The notes: generated by a model from the sequence alone, not told the origin. DNA of 64,000 bases from Ampullaceana balthica (GCA_944989445.1 CALYLW010001075.1:1-64000); one strand, 5' to 3'; positions 1 to 12,525 are shown, counted from the stretch's first letter. A program made the numbers and translations.

Positions 1-125
1 ATGGCACCCTGCCTCCTACTGTTGGCACCCTGGCTTCTATTGTTGTCACCCTGGCTTCTACTGATGGCACCCTGGCTTCTGTTTTTGGCACTATGTCTTC
101 TACTTTTGGCTCCTGGCTTCCACTA
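1..125 (+). repeat. 21-bp minisatellite cut by the window edge
   Basis: About six degenerate copies of a 21-bp unit (core GGCACCCTGGCTTCTACTGTT) run from the window edge to about 125. Because 21 is a multiple of three, the plus strand stays open as a leucine/proline/tryptophan-rich peptide until a TAG at 124. The array may continue upstream. I see no sign of a real gene. Confidence 0.75.
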
Positions 126-1507
126 GATAGCTCTCTGGCTACTACTCTCTAATCTAACATCTCCATGTCATTATATCACACAAGCTGAGTACCCAGTGGT
201 TACTCATAGCATTCATGGATGTCCCGAGACATGCACTCAAAACATTGATTAATCACCAATTTAGTTTCTCAATGTTATTTTTCCCCTAATGTAAAAGCAC
301 ATTTGTGTCAATGACACCACACTTTTTTATACCCCCCCCCAAAGTTATTTTGGTCCTCTAAATACAATCAATGCTTCTCCTCGGCAAATCACGCTACGCG
401 TTTCTCATCAGTATCACATTACTCTATTCTTTAATTTTTTTCTACCTGAATGATAATGACCTATTTGCTGTTGATGTTGTTGGAGAAGGAACCATTAATG
501 TGATACGCAGTGGATCCCAATAAGAGGGAACTTTCGAACAGAACAAAAACTGAAAATATATAAATCATAATATTATTTTACTAATAAACGGTGCTACGAA
601 ATTATATTTCACTTTTTTAAGATACAAAACACATATACATGATAAAATCTTAGTTAGTATAATTAATGAATTAAAATTTGATATCACTTTCAATATATTA
701 TGGAAATTTATTTTATATTTCTTTTTTCAAAACTTGGAGTCATTATCTTTGTTTAATTAAATTAACTAAACTTAGTGACTAAGAAAATAATAATACAATC
801 TTGTAATTGAAATTATAATAAGCATCCATATCATTTGAAAAAAAAGATGTTTCTTAGTAAGATATTACACGTCTCATTGTAAGTATCATAAAACAATCCA
901 TATATTTTTATACAAACATGTTAGCATTGATCAACAAAAAATTATAAGCTCAAGGGATAAGGCCATTTGCTTACAACGTATACACCAGGAATACTGACAA
1001 TACAAACATAGAGAGTGTGAGTGAGATGGCTTTAATGGCTAATACGGTGTCTTTATTACGTTATGATATTATGTGATAGTCACTGGTTGGAACTAAGATG
1101 ATACATTGTAATATAGAACTAATGAGTGCTGAGTACGGTTTGTTTTGTAGAGTATTGTTTGTACATTATTTTGAGAAAGATAAATGGTAGAAGCTACAGT
1201 ATTAGTGATAATATTTTTGTCATAAAATTAAAAGACTATGATCATTGCTACACAGTTACATATATATATTTATATAGAGATAAATATGTATATCCCGCAT
1301 TTCAACCGAGTAACAAGTAATATTGAAATATTAATTTTAAATAAATATTATATTTTTAATGGCTCTTTCAGTTATCACTTTATAGAAATAATAGATTATT
1401 TAAAGATTTTTACTACTGACAAACTTATCAACACTTATTAAAAATATTTTTTTTAAATGTTTACTAATTTTATTACTTATTACCGATATGCTTACTGTAA
1501 TTTAGCT

Positions 1508-1509
<2 letters not shown>
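126..1509. other. AT-rich stretch without recognisable gene
   Basis: Nothing I recognise. There is a short C-run near 336, then AT-rich DNA. The open frames at 1126-1441 are AT-rich, overlap each other in two frames and resemble no protein family. Confidence 0.5.

Positions 1510-1571
<62 letters not shown>
1510..1571. repeat. (TA)n microsatellite
   Basis: About 62 bp of uninterrupted TA dinucleotides directly abutting the hAT relic that follows. Such tracts recur at 17.13, 25.88 and 60.05 kb. Confidence 0.95.
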
Positions 1572-1576
<5 letters not shown>

Positions 1577-1578
1577 TA

Positions 1579-2380
1579 AGGCTGTTAACGAATAATTTAC
1601 ATTTAATCGTTAACTTTTAAAAAAAATATCGATTAATTAATCCTTAATTTCGTTTAAAGCCAAAAATTGAAATTTATGGTGTCATAAGTAACATTTTTAA
1701 ATATTTATCGAACATCAAAATAAAACTGGAATGTCTTGTGTATATGACTTCTTTTAGCCAACAACCCAAACAGACAAGTGTGTTGGCATTATTTGGTTCA
1801 ATTGATGATTGGGTCTTATTGACAATATAACCAGTCGAGCTGAACAATCGTTCACATTGCTTTAGATTATCTCAGCCGAACTTTCGGATACTTTAATGTT
1901 TGTCTGGTTTGCAAGTGATATGTAAGCGAAGTGTTACAACCATGGTAGCAATGTTCCATTTAAGCAGAGCGGCTGCGTAGACATTTGACCGAGTTTAGAA
2001 TCACCACGAAGAAACTTTTGTAAAATATTGCACAAAAAATTGACGTTATGCAACTTTGCAAACGAGGTGTTTTTTTTAACTTTGCATACGGACCAACGAA
2101 GCTTAGACTTAAAAGGAACATTGCATGGTAGGCAAACGATTTCTCTCAATGGACACATAAACTTTAGCAAAATTTTGAACATTCACGTCAGTAAATAGTA
2201 TAAAACAAAAATGTTCGGGTAATGGTCCTGACATTAGTTTATATTTATCGGCCGAAATATTTATATATTTTTACTTCCAGTACATTTATAAGTGGTGTGT
2301 CGAATATACGTTAAAAAATGTAATCGTTAAAAAATGTTAAAGATTAATCGAGAAATTAATCGTTTTTTTAGCAGCCCTAA
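1579..2380 (-). mobile_element. hAT-family transposon relic (copy a)
   Basis: The ends are inverted: AGGCTGTTAACG on the left and CAGCCCTAA on the right, each followed inward by TTAATCG-type words. On the minus strand, about 1875 to 1740 reads as the hAT C-terminal dimerisation region, with ERLFSSTGYIVNK followed by SSIEPNNANTLVCLGCWLK in one frame. In hAT transposases this segment lies near the C-terminus. The rest is degraded; the open frame at 1934-2182 (minus) is not recognisable. Related fragments lie at 9.83-10.02 and 57.63-58.31 kb. The element is too short (0.8 kb) to encode a transposase and is a deleted relic. Confidence 0.75.
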
Positions 2381-2639
2381 TATATATACATTATTTTTGT
2401 CAATTACAAAAAGTATGCACTTGAAATGTAATTATTTTAATGTTAATTACAGTAAACAATTTTAATTAGCCCATTAACTTATTGCTGATTTGGCTTTTAA
2501 GATCTTCATTTATTTCATTACAGCTATGTTTCAATATCAATTGTTTCTAATGTCTTTAAAAGGATTATTATTCATAATCTTTTATAACTATTGTTATAAT
2601 TGCAATTTTTTCCCTAATTTTCTAATGTTATTATTTATA

Positions 2640-3091
2640 AATAATAAATAATAAATTGATTATTTATATAGCGCCATATCCCAGTAAGGAACTGGGCTCA
2701 CAGCGCTTTACATGAAATAAATAACATTCCTATTAATATTGCATTAACTTTCATATCATAACAAACACAAAAATTACAGTACATTATACATAAGCTACGT
2801 TAATCATTTACAAGAAATGTTGTTTCATTAATTTTGAAAATAAATGTTGAAAAGATGTGTCTTAAGTGCAGTCTTGAAGGACTTGGTTGTTTGAATACTA
2901 CGTATGTGTAATGGTATAGAATTCCATTGCTTGGCTGCACAAAAAGAGAACGACCTTTCACCAAATGTTTTGGTGCGTGTCGTAGGAACAGAGAGAACCC
3001 GTGTGTCTGCAGCAGATCGTAGCTGGCGAGTGGGTGAGTAGACCGACAAAAGTTCAGTAAGATACGATGGGCATGAGTCCGTTTGATCCAT
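2640..3091 (-). mobile_element. 5'-truncated LINE, ORF C-terminus and 3' UTR
   Basis: The minus-strand frame 3091-2828 (87 codons) has the tail typical of CR1/L2-like non-LTR retrotransposon ORF2 proteins: an LLxxYxPxRxLRS stretch, then GERSFSF, KQWNSIPLHIR and FKTALKTHLF just before the stop. About 190 bp of 3' UTR follows, including a GCGCTATATAAATAATC segment, and it ends in a TAA/TTA-rich tail at about 2640, as in L2/CR1 3' ends. RT and endonuclease are absent, so this is a dead 5'-truncated insertion. The exact clade is not decided. Confidence 0.8.
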
Positions 3092-3719
3092 TCAAATAAA
3101 CATGTAAATATGTATGAACATTTATTGCTATTTGGAATTATTATGTTTTGTGTGACTTATTAAAGCGTAGTTATAGTTAAAGCTAGTAAAATTTACACAT
3201 GTAACCAATATTTGTAACCTTTCAAAGTTATGAAAGGAATAATAATAAACTTTAGAACTTTTTTTCCTTAAGTTCTAAAAAAATTATAGATATTTCAATA
3301 AAGACTTTTTTAATACATATGTGTTTTTTTCTTGCTTGTTGTTATAAACAGACTACACAATCAACCAGCCCGCATTATGTTACATTCTAATCATTATGAC
3401 GAACTTTCTAAATGCTTTTCAAAATGTAATATTTGTATTACATTATTCCATGCTGCTCGTTTATTTTAATCTAGGTTACATTATTGAGGGAGTGGCAACT
3501 AAGACCTCAGGAACTAGAGCATTCAAGATAAAACAGTGATATGAACTTGATCATAAAATATTAACTTTGTCCAAAGCTAAAATACCACATATGATAAATT
3601 TAGTCTATATTTAACTTTACAAATAAAAAAGTTATTGCATGATAAATAGCGAAAATAAGCACAGAATCATAATTTCATTGACTAAATAGTCTCGTGAGAC
3701 AGTCAGATATCGCACTCTT
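3092..3719. other. AT-rich stretch, nothing recognised
   Basis: AT-rich DNA directly upstream of the LINE tail. I see no motif that identifies an element or gene. Confidence 0.4.
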
Positions 3720-4134
3720 GTGGATAAGTTAAACTACCCCGTAATGTTTACTGTGACACTTGTGGCATGTTCTCTAGGTGCAGACTCTATTGCATCTCAA
3801 GCAGGTAAGTCCACTGGAGTTAAGCCAGGTAATTTTTGTTTTGTTTTTTTGTTTTGCTTTTTTTACTGGTTTCTCTATTCTAATCCGCATCAAGACAATT
3901 GTCCCCCATTGATTGCTCTCATCCTAATAGAACTTTCCAGCCACATCTCTCACGGGAAAAGGTTTTCTAACTTTGCTAAGTCCATGCCAGAAGACCTCGG
4001 TTTCCTCTTGCACATGTCTTTATATCTAAGAATTTCGCGATCCGTGTGTCTTTTAGCATCTGCAAGTACTGCGTAGAAGGCGTAGAGCATGTCCTTTGTA
4101 TTCTTCCATCTTTCATTCTTTCGACATGGCCTCG

Positions 4135-4445
4135 TTACCTAATATGACAGTGGTGTAGGAGAGTTGTCATATTATGAAGATTTACTTGTTCTTGCCCCTC
4201 GTATTTTGATACATGACCCTTCCAACAGATATCGAGTATTTGTTTAAGACAGCGCTTGCAGTTAGAGCTGAGTCTGCTTCCTTGTGTGGCGGACAAGCAC
4301 CAGGTGGTGCTGGCATACAAGAGAGAACTGACCAAGCTTGTGCGATAAACTGAAACGTGTGTTTTTGTGGTCGGCATCTTATTGTCACATGCTCTTTTCG
4401 ATAGGCGAAACATAATTGTGGCTTCCTTTTTAATTTCAGCGTCAA
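4135..4445 (-). pseudogene. LINE ORF2 C-terminal relic
   Basis: The minus-strand frame around 4413-4135 contains VYRTSLVSSLLYASTTW, then a basic stretch with LKQILDICWKGHVSKYE. This matches the region after the RT domain in a widespread invertebrate LINE group (pattern VYRxxVLxTLLYxxExW then LRxILxIxWxDxVxN). Two overlapping minus frames share it, so frameshifts are present. No catalytic motif remains. It belongs to a different lineage from the 2.6-3.1 kb relic and is only distantly related to the LINE at 14.6-22.5 kb. Confidence 0.65.
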
Positions 4446-4569
4446 GTTAACGGATGCTTGTGATAATGGAGCTAAGTTATGTAAACTGTTCTACTACAAC
4501 TAATTGTGAAGGCGTTCTACTGTTGCCTTAAATCTGGTGTATTCGAGTAAACCTTGATGAGTAGCGCAA

Positions 4570-4860
4570 GGGGACGCGGTGGTCGAGTGGCAGCGCGCTC
4601 GACTGGCGTACCGATGGTCACGGGTTCGAATCCATGTGAAGTCAAGGATTTGTTACCCGGGCCTAGGGAGTCCCTGAGTCACCCAGCTCCGACGGGTACC
4701 TAACACTAGTTAGGCGGCTGGGTAATGCGTGGAACCCACAAAGCCGTGGCCTGTGAACGCTGCATCACTTGCCAACATATCATATGTCATGGTCTGTGGA
4801 CGCAATTATCTTCTGCATAGAAGGAGCGTCTGTATAGATAAGAAGATAAGAGATCTAGAT
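4570..4860 (+). mobile_element. tRNA-derived SINE
   Basis: The head looks like a tRNA with pol III promoter boxes: A box TGGTCGAGTGG (4580-4590) and B box GGTTCGAATCC (4623-4633). The downstream body (GGGTACCTAACACTAGTTA and onward) is not tRNA-related and ends in a GATAAGAAGATAAGAG-type simple tail near 4850. The head lacks a properly pairing acceptor stem, so it is a SINE and not a tRNA gene. From memory it resembles SINEs common in gastropod genomes. Confidence 0.8.
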
Positions 4861-7540
4861 ATGATGGAGATAAATATCATTATCTATTAAAATCATTTAT
4901 ATATAAAAAATTAAATAACGTTTTTAAAATTGTATGCAAACATTTTTGGGCCTCCGGAACAGACGTAATTACTCTGGGAGTCAAATGTTTTAATGGTATT
5001 TTATGATATGCTATAAATTTTTTATGTATTAAGTTTGGTCAAGATCCATCCATTAGCCCAGCTCAAATATTTCAAATAATTTTTATTATAGCTAAAATTA
5101 GAAGGAAATCACATTGTGGGACGCAGACAAACGGTTTTTATTTTTAAATCTTTGTATGTCAAAAATGCCTATTTAGAGTGATTTCAACACTTTCACAAAA
5201 TCTCATAAAATGAATGAAATAAAATTTACCTTGCTAGTATGAGCGATAAACGACTTTAATGGCCTCCGAGTCCAATCGGTTTAACATTTAAATTTTAAAA
5301 CACCAGACCATTTCCATGTGGATTCTAAAAAATGGATATTTTAAATGGATACATTTATCAATGTTTGTAAAGATCCTAAATGTTATCCATTGCAACGAAG
5401 AGTTAATATGTGATATTTTTTATACAATTTTTAAATGTTATCTATTGCCCCATGGCATTGTCTGTTTTGTGCCACAGCTCTCTTTACGTTAAATATAATT
5501 TTCTATATATCAGAAAATAAAAAGTATTATAACATACTTACAGCTACTCTTAATTGCATGCTCAATAGTAGTCTTAGCGCACAATGTAGTCATAAACACA
5601 AGCCAATGGTTGAACTGAAATCATCTTATACAAAACAATCGTTAACAAATAGTTATAGACATATACATGTTCACCTCTGTTTTAAAACCCTTAAGGCAGT
5701 ACACGTCCGTTGCAGCGCTCATACATGTCTAGGACTAGTTTATAATAAATGTACAGTTTTTCTTAATAGCAGGAGAAACACTTTTTCAAAATTGTATTTT
5801 CCGATTTAAAAACAAATATTTGTTATTTATAAATACATAATTTTATTTTTCGTTTTACCGAATAAATTGCATATATAAATGATATACAATTAAAGAACAA
5901 GAGTTTTCTCAAATATATATTCTTTTAGAAAATATTTTAAACATGTAACAGTAACATGAGCTTTTACAGCTTGAATTTTGTGTAAGTAATTTTAATAGAA
6001 GTTTTAATTCCTGAACTGAGTGCGCTTTAAAATTACACAATTACACAATTAAAATATAAATTAGAACATTTTATTAAAAATAAAATACATTGTGTAGATG
6101 ACTTTACTGTACACTTTTGATCTGCTTCATTCGCGTCTATATTTTATTTGTATGTATAACTTTTAAAAAAAATATCTTACTCCTTTTGTATTTTTAATTT
6201 TCTCTCAGAGAGAATAGAGAATATTGTAATTTTAATTTATATGGAGAAACACTTGTTTCAAGCATTAATATTTGTATTTTGTAGGAAATGTTAGTTTGGT
6301 GTTTTTACTTTTTAATAATTGTAAATTACGAAAAAGAAAACAAATGCTGCAAATTAGTGTTACATAATTATTTTTCTAAATAATATTTATTTCATAAAAT
6401 GTGACTCACTAATCTTAAGGTTAGATGAAAAATGATTTTTAATAAAAGCATTAAAAAAATACAAGAGAGTTAAATTGACGAGCTTAGCGATAAAGTACTT
6501 AAGTCACAAATTGCGCATTTTGAGACATTCAAGTTATAATTTATATTTATTTACTAATTTATATTTAGTCCCTTTAATAATAGCAATTTTTTTTAAAATG
6601 TTGCCTGTCAAAAAAATTTGAACTAGTAACATAGCATTGTTTTCAAATTAACACTGTAGATTGGTTTAAACCAGAATTTAAATGTTCCTGTTTTTATTGA
6701 ATTTGAAAAAAAAGTGTGATTTAAATATTTTTAGCATTAAAGTCTTAAATTAAACATGTATTTTTAAAATCAAACGTCTTAGCTTCTTATTAAATACATA
6801 ATGATTGATCATGTAACCAACCGCAAGATGTGTTTTGTGGACGAACATTTCGTTTATGGTAACTGAAACTTTTTTGTTGGAGCTGCTGGTATTGATTGTT
6901 TTTACTATATGATGATTAAACGAAAACAAAAAAAACGATTAAAACCTTCTGCCAATAACGAATAGAAGAAGGAGAGAACGATCATTTGTATTGTATGGTT
7001 TGGGTAGGGTATTTACTTCAAAAGACGGGAAAGGTTTTAGATACAAAATTAACTTTATTTCTTTAACTTGTTAAATAATATACATTTATTTGCTGTATAT
7101 ATACATTCATTGCTACAGCGAATAAAGGGATTTGGGCTTCATCTCGACCTTTACTCAGACTTAATAAATGTTGTTGATTTTCTCTTCATGATTGAATGCC
7201 CGGTTGTTGTATTTGGCACGAATAAGACAAACATTATTTTTTGGAATCTCACATTTTAATATTTTCTTCTCGGTCATTTTAATTTTTTTAAATAAAAGTA
7301 TATTATTTGAAAACTGAATTTGTATCTAATTTAATTACTGTTTTTATTGCAATCAAGCTACACATTTAAAACATATTTATAATTCATTTTATTACACACA
7401 TTTTTTTATTTATAAGTTGACTTTAGCTTTTCGAAAATCAGCTTATAAATATGTCCTGATGTTCAGTTTAATACTATGTTTCAGACTGCAAACTCTAGAT
7501 GTATGTATCAAATAAATATGGAATATAACATTCGAATTAT
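4861..7540. other. 2.7 kb AT-rich DNA, no gene recognised
   Basis: Long AT-rich stretch. The 124-codon plus-strand frame at 5435-5809 has no family resemblance and is composed of AT-rich codons; I treat it as chance. A short frame at 7068-7259 is likewise unsupported. Confidence 0.5.
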
Positions 7541-8330
7541 CGCTCACACTGTTATAGACTATCGTAAATTCAAATGTTCGGACAGTTGCGTACTTTTAAC
7601 ATATTTTATAACTGTTCATCAATGTTGCCAGCTGATGATTCCATTTAGAATATAGTGCATGTACTTTGTTATGACGCAGCTGTCATCCTTCTGGACTAAG
7701 CAGTTCTTCCAGTTATCGACAATTGCATATCTGTTGACAGATTTTAAAAAAAATTGATATCGATTACATGCCTTACCAAAAGTTGTCATGATGGTAAGCA
7801 TTATGAGTAATGGGGAGACCTCGAATATTTGCAACCACTGTATGAAAGCTGTAGGCATTTGAAAACAAATGCATGAGAAAAATTCTCCACATTCCTTATC
7901 AAGTACACAATCCAATGACTATGTCTAGGACAGAATAATCCCCCTAGCAGGTCATCAAGAAATCATTATTCAAGCTGGCAAAGTTCGGTCATGTGCTGTG
8001 ACATGATAGCCTGACAATATCATCCTTAAAGGAACTGTACAAGGGGGCCAGTAAAGAGGTCGACAGCGAACAATTTGACTTGAGAACATACAATAATTTA
8101 AATGGCTGATATTTGCATGAATTTTTGACCGCCGCTCAAGATAGGCAAATGTCTGTTAATATGTCCATGCACTCCCTCACAACCACACGGTCACTGGACT
8201 GGAAATGATGATGGGTTCATACATATTCAGATAGTTATTCGTCTCTATCACGTGATGTTATCTACTAATTATGCTGATATCATAAAGAATAAAATGCACA
8301 ATGCATGCCAGCATCAATAATAATACAGTT
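7541..8330 (-). other. Unassigned segment with a 98-codon minus frame
   Basis: This block is less AT-rich than its surroundings. On the minus strand an open frame runs 7915-7619 (98 codons). The sequence upstream to about 8210 also looks protein-like, in fragments in other frames. I do not recognise the protein. It could be a decayed gene or transposon fragment. No flanking repeats are visible to define borders. Confidence 0.3.
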
Positions 8331-8428
8331 TAGACTTTTGGAAAGAAAATACACTAATGTGTAATTGGTTTCATAATAAAAATTGCACTTGAAATGTATC
8401 ATTTCAAATATAAATTTGAGAAAAAGTC

Positions 8429-9438
8429 AAGTGGTACCTCGGTATACGTCTGCTTTGGTATAATTCCAACTTAGTATACGTCATGTTTGGATGCGAAATA
8501 TATTGCTTGGTATACGACCTTTGTTTAGAATATGACCCGCGTGGTAGAACTTGTAAATGAGTCAAAGTGACACGTGTAACATTTATTAATAACAACATAC
8601 CTCTTGGTATGCGACCTTTGTTTTGAATACGACCCTCGTGTTAGAACTTCTAAATGAGTCAAAGTGACACATGTGTAACATTTATTAATAACAACATACC
8701 TCTTGGTATGTGACCTTTGTTTTGAATACGACCCGCGTGGTAGAACTTGTAAATGAGTCAAAGTGACACATGTGTAACATTTATTAATAACAACACACCT
8801 CTCGATACTCATGTGTGTTAGTACGTCTGTTACAACCATGCAGTGAACGAGTCGCACATTAACTCTAATTTTGTCACGTGATCCTTTTTTTCTACTATTT
8901 TTTTAGTAAATTCAATTTCCGTAAATTCTAAGAAAGTTAATGAGAGGAGCAAAGCAACGAAAAAAAATGGCTAGGATCACCACGGAGTTGAATAAAAAAG
9001 ATTATAATATATGATGTAATTGGTGTGAGTATCTGGGACTTACTTAAAGCATGTCAAAATGACGATTGTTATGTTTTTGAAAAAAAAACAATGCCTATTT
9101 TAATTTGGCAAATGGGGTTAAATCGATTACAAAACAAATATTAGGGATAATAGAGCGTGTTGAAAAATAGTTTTTGATCTGGATAACAGGAAAACAGAAT
9201 TAAAGTTTATTTAAATTCTTTTAATTGATGCATTTTTGTATTAAGCAATGTTTAAATTATTTTATACAACGACTTTAATAATTGTATTAATATGTAAATA
9301 ACTTTATGCTTTTTTTCATGGGAACGTATTAATAATGTTCCTTCTATTTCGTATAGTAAAATACGTTTGGTACATATCCTTTTTGGTATATGTTCATGGG
9401 TCTGGAATAAATTAAGGACGTATATTGAAGTCCCACTA
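8429..9438. mobile_element. Pogo/Tigger-like non-autonomous element A
   Basis: The left end GTGGTACCTCGGTATACGTC (8431-8450) matches, inverted and with four mismatches, the right end at about 9415-9436. Ends with the sense 'acctcggtatacgtc' are typical of pogo/Tigger elements of the Tc1/mariner superfamily. About 1 kb long with no transposase frame. The left half contains a three-fold tandem repeat described separately. A second element with the same ends lies at 29.19-31.77 kb. Confidence 0.7.
8507..8801. repeat. Three tandem ~98-bp units inside the pogo-like element
   Basis: Units begin at 8507, 8604 and 8703 (97 and 99 bp apart), each starting TTGGTATRYGACCTTTG and ending in AACAACAYACCTC. 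Units 2 and 3 are nearly identical. The element at 29.2 kb has a single copy of this block, so the triplication is secondary. It produces the spurious minus-strand frame 8525-8857. Confidence 0.9.
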
Positions 9439-9823
9439 TATATATATTTATATGTAAAACTATTTTAAAAAAAATAAAATAAATAAAATTAAAATACAAA
9501 GGGTAAAATATTTAATAATACATTTATTTTAAAAAATATATTATGCCGGAATCGGTGAAAACTTCGTGAATTTATTATTATTAATTTTTATTACACAGTT
9601 TGTGTTTCATAAATACAGGTGGAACTGTATCATAAAGAGTTAGCATTTCATTATATATATGTTTGCTTAAATGTATACATATACATTAAAAATTAATTAG
9701 GTTGTATACAAATGTTCCGGATTATTAATTTTTTTTTATATTCATTGTTCACACTTGATGTGTGCTTAAGTAATTTAAAATTGAGCTTTTTTACGTGAAA
9801 CTAATTAATTTCAGCTGAGACAA

Positions 9824-10025
9824 TCTAAAGCTATGTTAACGATTGTTCAGCTCGACTGGTTATATTGTCAATAAGACCCGCTCATCACTTGAACCAAATA
9901 ATGTCAATACACTTGTCTGTTTTCGTTGTTGGTTAAAAGATAACATATAAAGAAGACATTCCAGGGTCATTTCGATTTTCGACAAGTACGTGTAATAAGT
10001 GTTACTTATGACATAATAAATGTAT
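9824..10025 (+). mobile_element. hAT transposase C-terminal fragment (copy b)
   Basis: On the plus strand one frame reads RLFSSTGYIVNKTRSSLEP, then NNVNTLVCFRCWLK: the hAT C-terminal dimerisation motif with an in-frame stop just upstream. The DNA is collinear with the reverse complement of 1660-1875, including the GTTACTTATGACA segment near 10000. No terminal repeats remain. Confidence 0.75.
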
Positions 10026-10507
10026 CCGTATGTCTATCTGAATTTTGTATTAGGTTATCTCTGTGTTGAAGTTCCGAGATAGTATTGATTTCCTTAATAG
10101 TATTACAACCTTGCTCTTTGTTCATCTATCCTCTAGTATTTCGAAGTTTTATGATTAAACTAATGGTGTTATTTTTGTCAGCTTTGAATATTCTCCTCTA
10201 ATGAATATGGCAGCTCTTTTTTTTTAAAAAAATGTTCTAGTTTATCAATGTTTTTATCAATGGGTCACATAAAGAAGATACATATTCTAGCACAGGTCTC
10301 ACTAAAGCGAGATAGTGTTTTAGGTTGTTTTTTTAAATTCTTACTAGAAATAAGCCTGCTTGGCTTGGGCCATCGCTTTCAGCATAAAGATCCCACAATA
10401 ATTACATAATGATGTTTTTATTACATGTTGAGTTACGAATTACAGCATAACTTAACAAAATTTGCAATTTCATTTACACTTGTACACTCTTTAAACCCCC
10501 ATGCATC
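10026..10507. other. AT-rich stretch before the ankyrin exon
   Basis: No gene seen. The last 60 bases are pyrimidine- and TA-rich and lead into a candidate splice acceptor at 10569. Confidence 0.4.
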
Positions 10508-10569
10508 TTGAACAATTCTAAAGAACTTTTTTTTTACGTTTCTATATATATATATAAAGACCTTCTCAG

Positions 10570-11128
10570 TAATGAAGTACAAGTCAGTGTAAGAAATGGA
10601 AATGATATAACTGCTCTTATGATTGCCTCACAATATGTACACACACACGTTGTGGAATTACTTATCAACAAAGCTGCAAAAATAAATGAGAAAAATAAAT
10701 GTGGAATAACATCATTAGATATTGCATCTTTTTATGGGCATAAAGACATCGTTAAAATGATGATAACACAAAGTGTAAATGGTCTACGGGATCATACAGA
10801 CGTGTCCAATTCGTTGCATTTTGCCTTAAAAAACAGAAAAACGGATTTAGCCGAACTGTTATTTTTAGAATAATTCAAACGTTAATGAGATCAACATGGA
10901 TGAATCTGATATTCTAATGAGATGTTTTGAGAGAAACAATCATGATGTTAACGAGTTGATTGTAATAACTGAAAACTGTCATAAATTTATTAGAAACGAC
11001 CCTTGTTGCAAATACATCGAAAAATACAAGGATTTAATGAAATAAACTTTTGGTTTAAAGCTATTAGAGAAATTACTTCAAGAGAATCTATTGGAACGAA
11101 AGATGTTTACTTCTCAATATCTCGAGTA
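10570..11128 (+). pseudogene. Decayed or exonic ankyrin-repeat coding segment
   Basis: The frame up to 10873 encodes two recognisable ankyrin repeats: NGNDITALMIASQYVHTHVV with ELLINKAAKINEKNK, then CGITSLDIASFYGHKDIVKM. A third, degenerate repeat follows (LHFALKNRKTDLAELLFLE). A candidate acceptor, ACCTTCTCAG, ends at 10569, so the coding part probably starts there and not at the ATG. The frame stops at 10873, but a +1 shift restores protein-like sequence (MDESDILMRCFERNNHDVN and onward to about 11043). After a further TAA, LEKLLQENLLERKMFTSQ continues to 11128, where CGA/GTAAGT forms a consensus donor. Either it is a pseudogene with a 1-base indel and a nonsense change, or the assembly carries errors. 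It is related in kind to the ankyrin exon at 51.4-54.6 kb but is not a close copy. Confidence 0.6.
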
Positions 11129-11129
11129 A

Positions 11130-12125
11130 GTTGTATAAACATAAATGCATATTTTATGTAAGGCACATCATATATATTCAACTTCACAAAATTATTTTAA
11201 AATATTTTTTCCCTCTTTCCATAATTTTAATGACAACATGATCTCTCTAAAGTACTTTCTACTAAATTTAAATTTAAACGAACTAATTGGAAAATAAGAA
11301 TTTTAAAAATTTTTTACGGTTGCAGTTGATTTATAAAAAAATTAAAAAAGAAATTTTAAAAATATATTTAAAAAATAAAGGAAAATAAAAATATTTATAG
11401 CTAATCATTTTCATTTCCATATGTTCAGCGAGGATACGCATGGAATATCAGAGGAAAAATAACAAACACAAACTGAAAGTTATACACTTAATAAACGAAA
11501 TAGCATTCCTTATATGTAAGTTAAAAGAAAGTATACGTACATTACTGTCACTTGAAACCTAACACTGTTTTATACAGACACATTTAATGCATTTTATTTT
11601 CAAAGTCTTAAGTCTTTTACTTCAAAATAGTTCTTATTTTTAAATATATTATAAACAGAACTTATGGAATAAAATGTATCATTTTTAAAAAATACCCATG
11701 TTAAAGATTTTAATATGTTATTATTTCGCCAGAAAAACAATTTAAGTAAATATACGCTTAAAAAAAAGGTTTCTTTTTAAGTGGGTAAAAAATGTATTTG
11801 TTATTTTTATCTTATAAAATAGAAACGCACTTCTCATAAGGAGGATTTTGCATCATGTACGGAACAATTCATTATGTCTAGTCTTCAATATTTTTTGAGT
11901 TTTGAAAGTTTAGTGTGTGTTTGTTTTCCTGGTTAAGGCTACCAACGGCACTTTCGAATTCCAGTCGGGATGAAAAATAATGTACTTGTGATTTTTATGC
12001 ATACGGAACAAGTACAATGGTTTGTTACTCCAAGATATATTGAGTTTTGCACTATTGTATCTTTATATTACATTCATAATGAAATTATTCTATATAATAA
12101 GAAGCAGTTTTCTGTCCGTTCTGTT
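11130..12125. other. AT-rich, presumed intron or intergenic
   Basis: AT-rich with several A-runs. No coding or repeat signal recognised. Confidence 0.4.
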
Positions 12126-12170
12126 CCGTCATCTTATACGCCGGGTATCGTCTCATCGTATTTGTACATG

Positions 12171-12405
12171 TCTATACAGTACAGCACCAGTACCGTAAAA
12201 CAGTACAGCAACAGTACCGTAATACAGTACAGCACCAGTACCGTAATACAGTACAGCACCAGTACCGTAATACAGTACAGCACCAGTACCGTGATACAGT
12301 ACATCACCAGTACCGTAATACAGTACAGCACCAGTACCGTAATACAGTACAGCACCAGTACCGTAATACAGTACAGCACCAGTACCGTAACACAGTACTG
12401 TTTAC
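12171..12405. repeat. 24-bp minisatellite, about 9-10 copies
   Basis: Unit CAGTACAGCACCAGTACCGT plus AATA, repeated without spacers at a 24-bp period. Variation is limited to a few substitutions (for example GTGATA, AACAGT). As 24 is divisible by three, both strands stay open: 11970-12434 plus gives a YSTSTVIQ octapeptide repeat and 12418-12134 minus gives YCITVLVL. I regard these frames as by-products. Confidence 0.92.
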
Positions 12406-12525
12406 AAATGGCAAACATTCAAGATCTCATATGAAGTTTGATTCAACCTGAGGGTGTGTTGGAAGAGAGGTGTACTTTTAAGGCGAAACTAGCTTAAAAC
12501 CTATCTATAATAGGAAAAGAAGGAG

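Noticed and set aside
3720..4076. 118-codon plus-strand frame starting MFTVTLVACSLGA-like
   Set aside because: A signal-peptide-like start is visible, but the rest has no family resemblance, and nearby sequence on the other strand is a LINE relic.
4570..4640. tRNA gene candidate with good A and B boxes
   Set aside because: No paired acceptor stem and a long unrelated body with a simple tail follows: a SINE. The same applies to 16826-16895 and 31415-31500.
5435..5809. 124-codon plus-strand frame
   Set aside because: Composition follows the AT-rich background; no domain, no splice context.
12171..12405. Regular short repeats resembling a CRISPR array
   Set aside because: The 24-bp units are directly adjacent with no spacers, and the context is a eukaryotic transposon-rich region.
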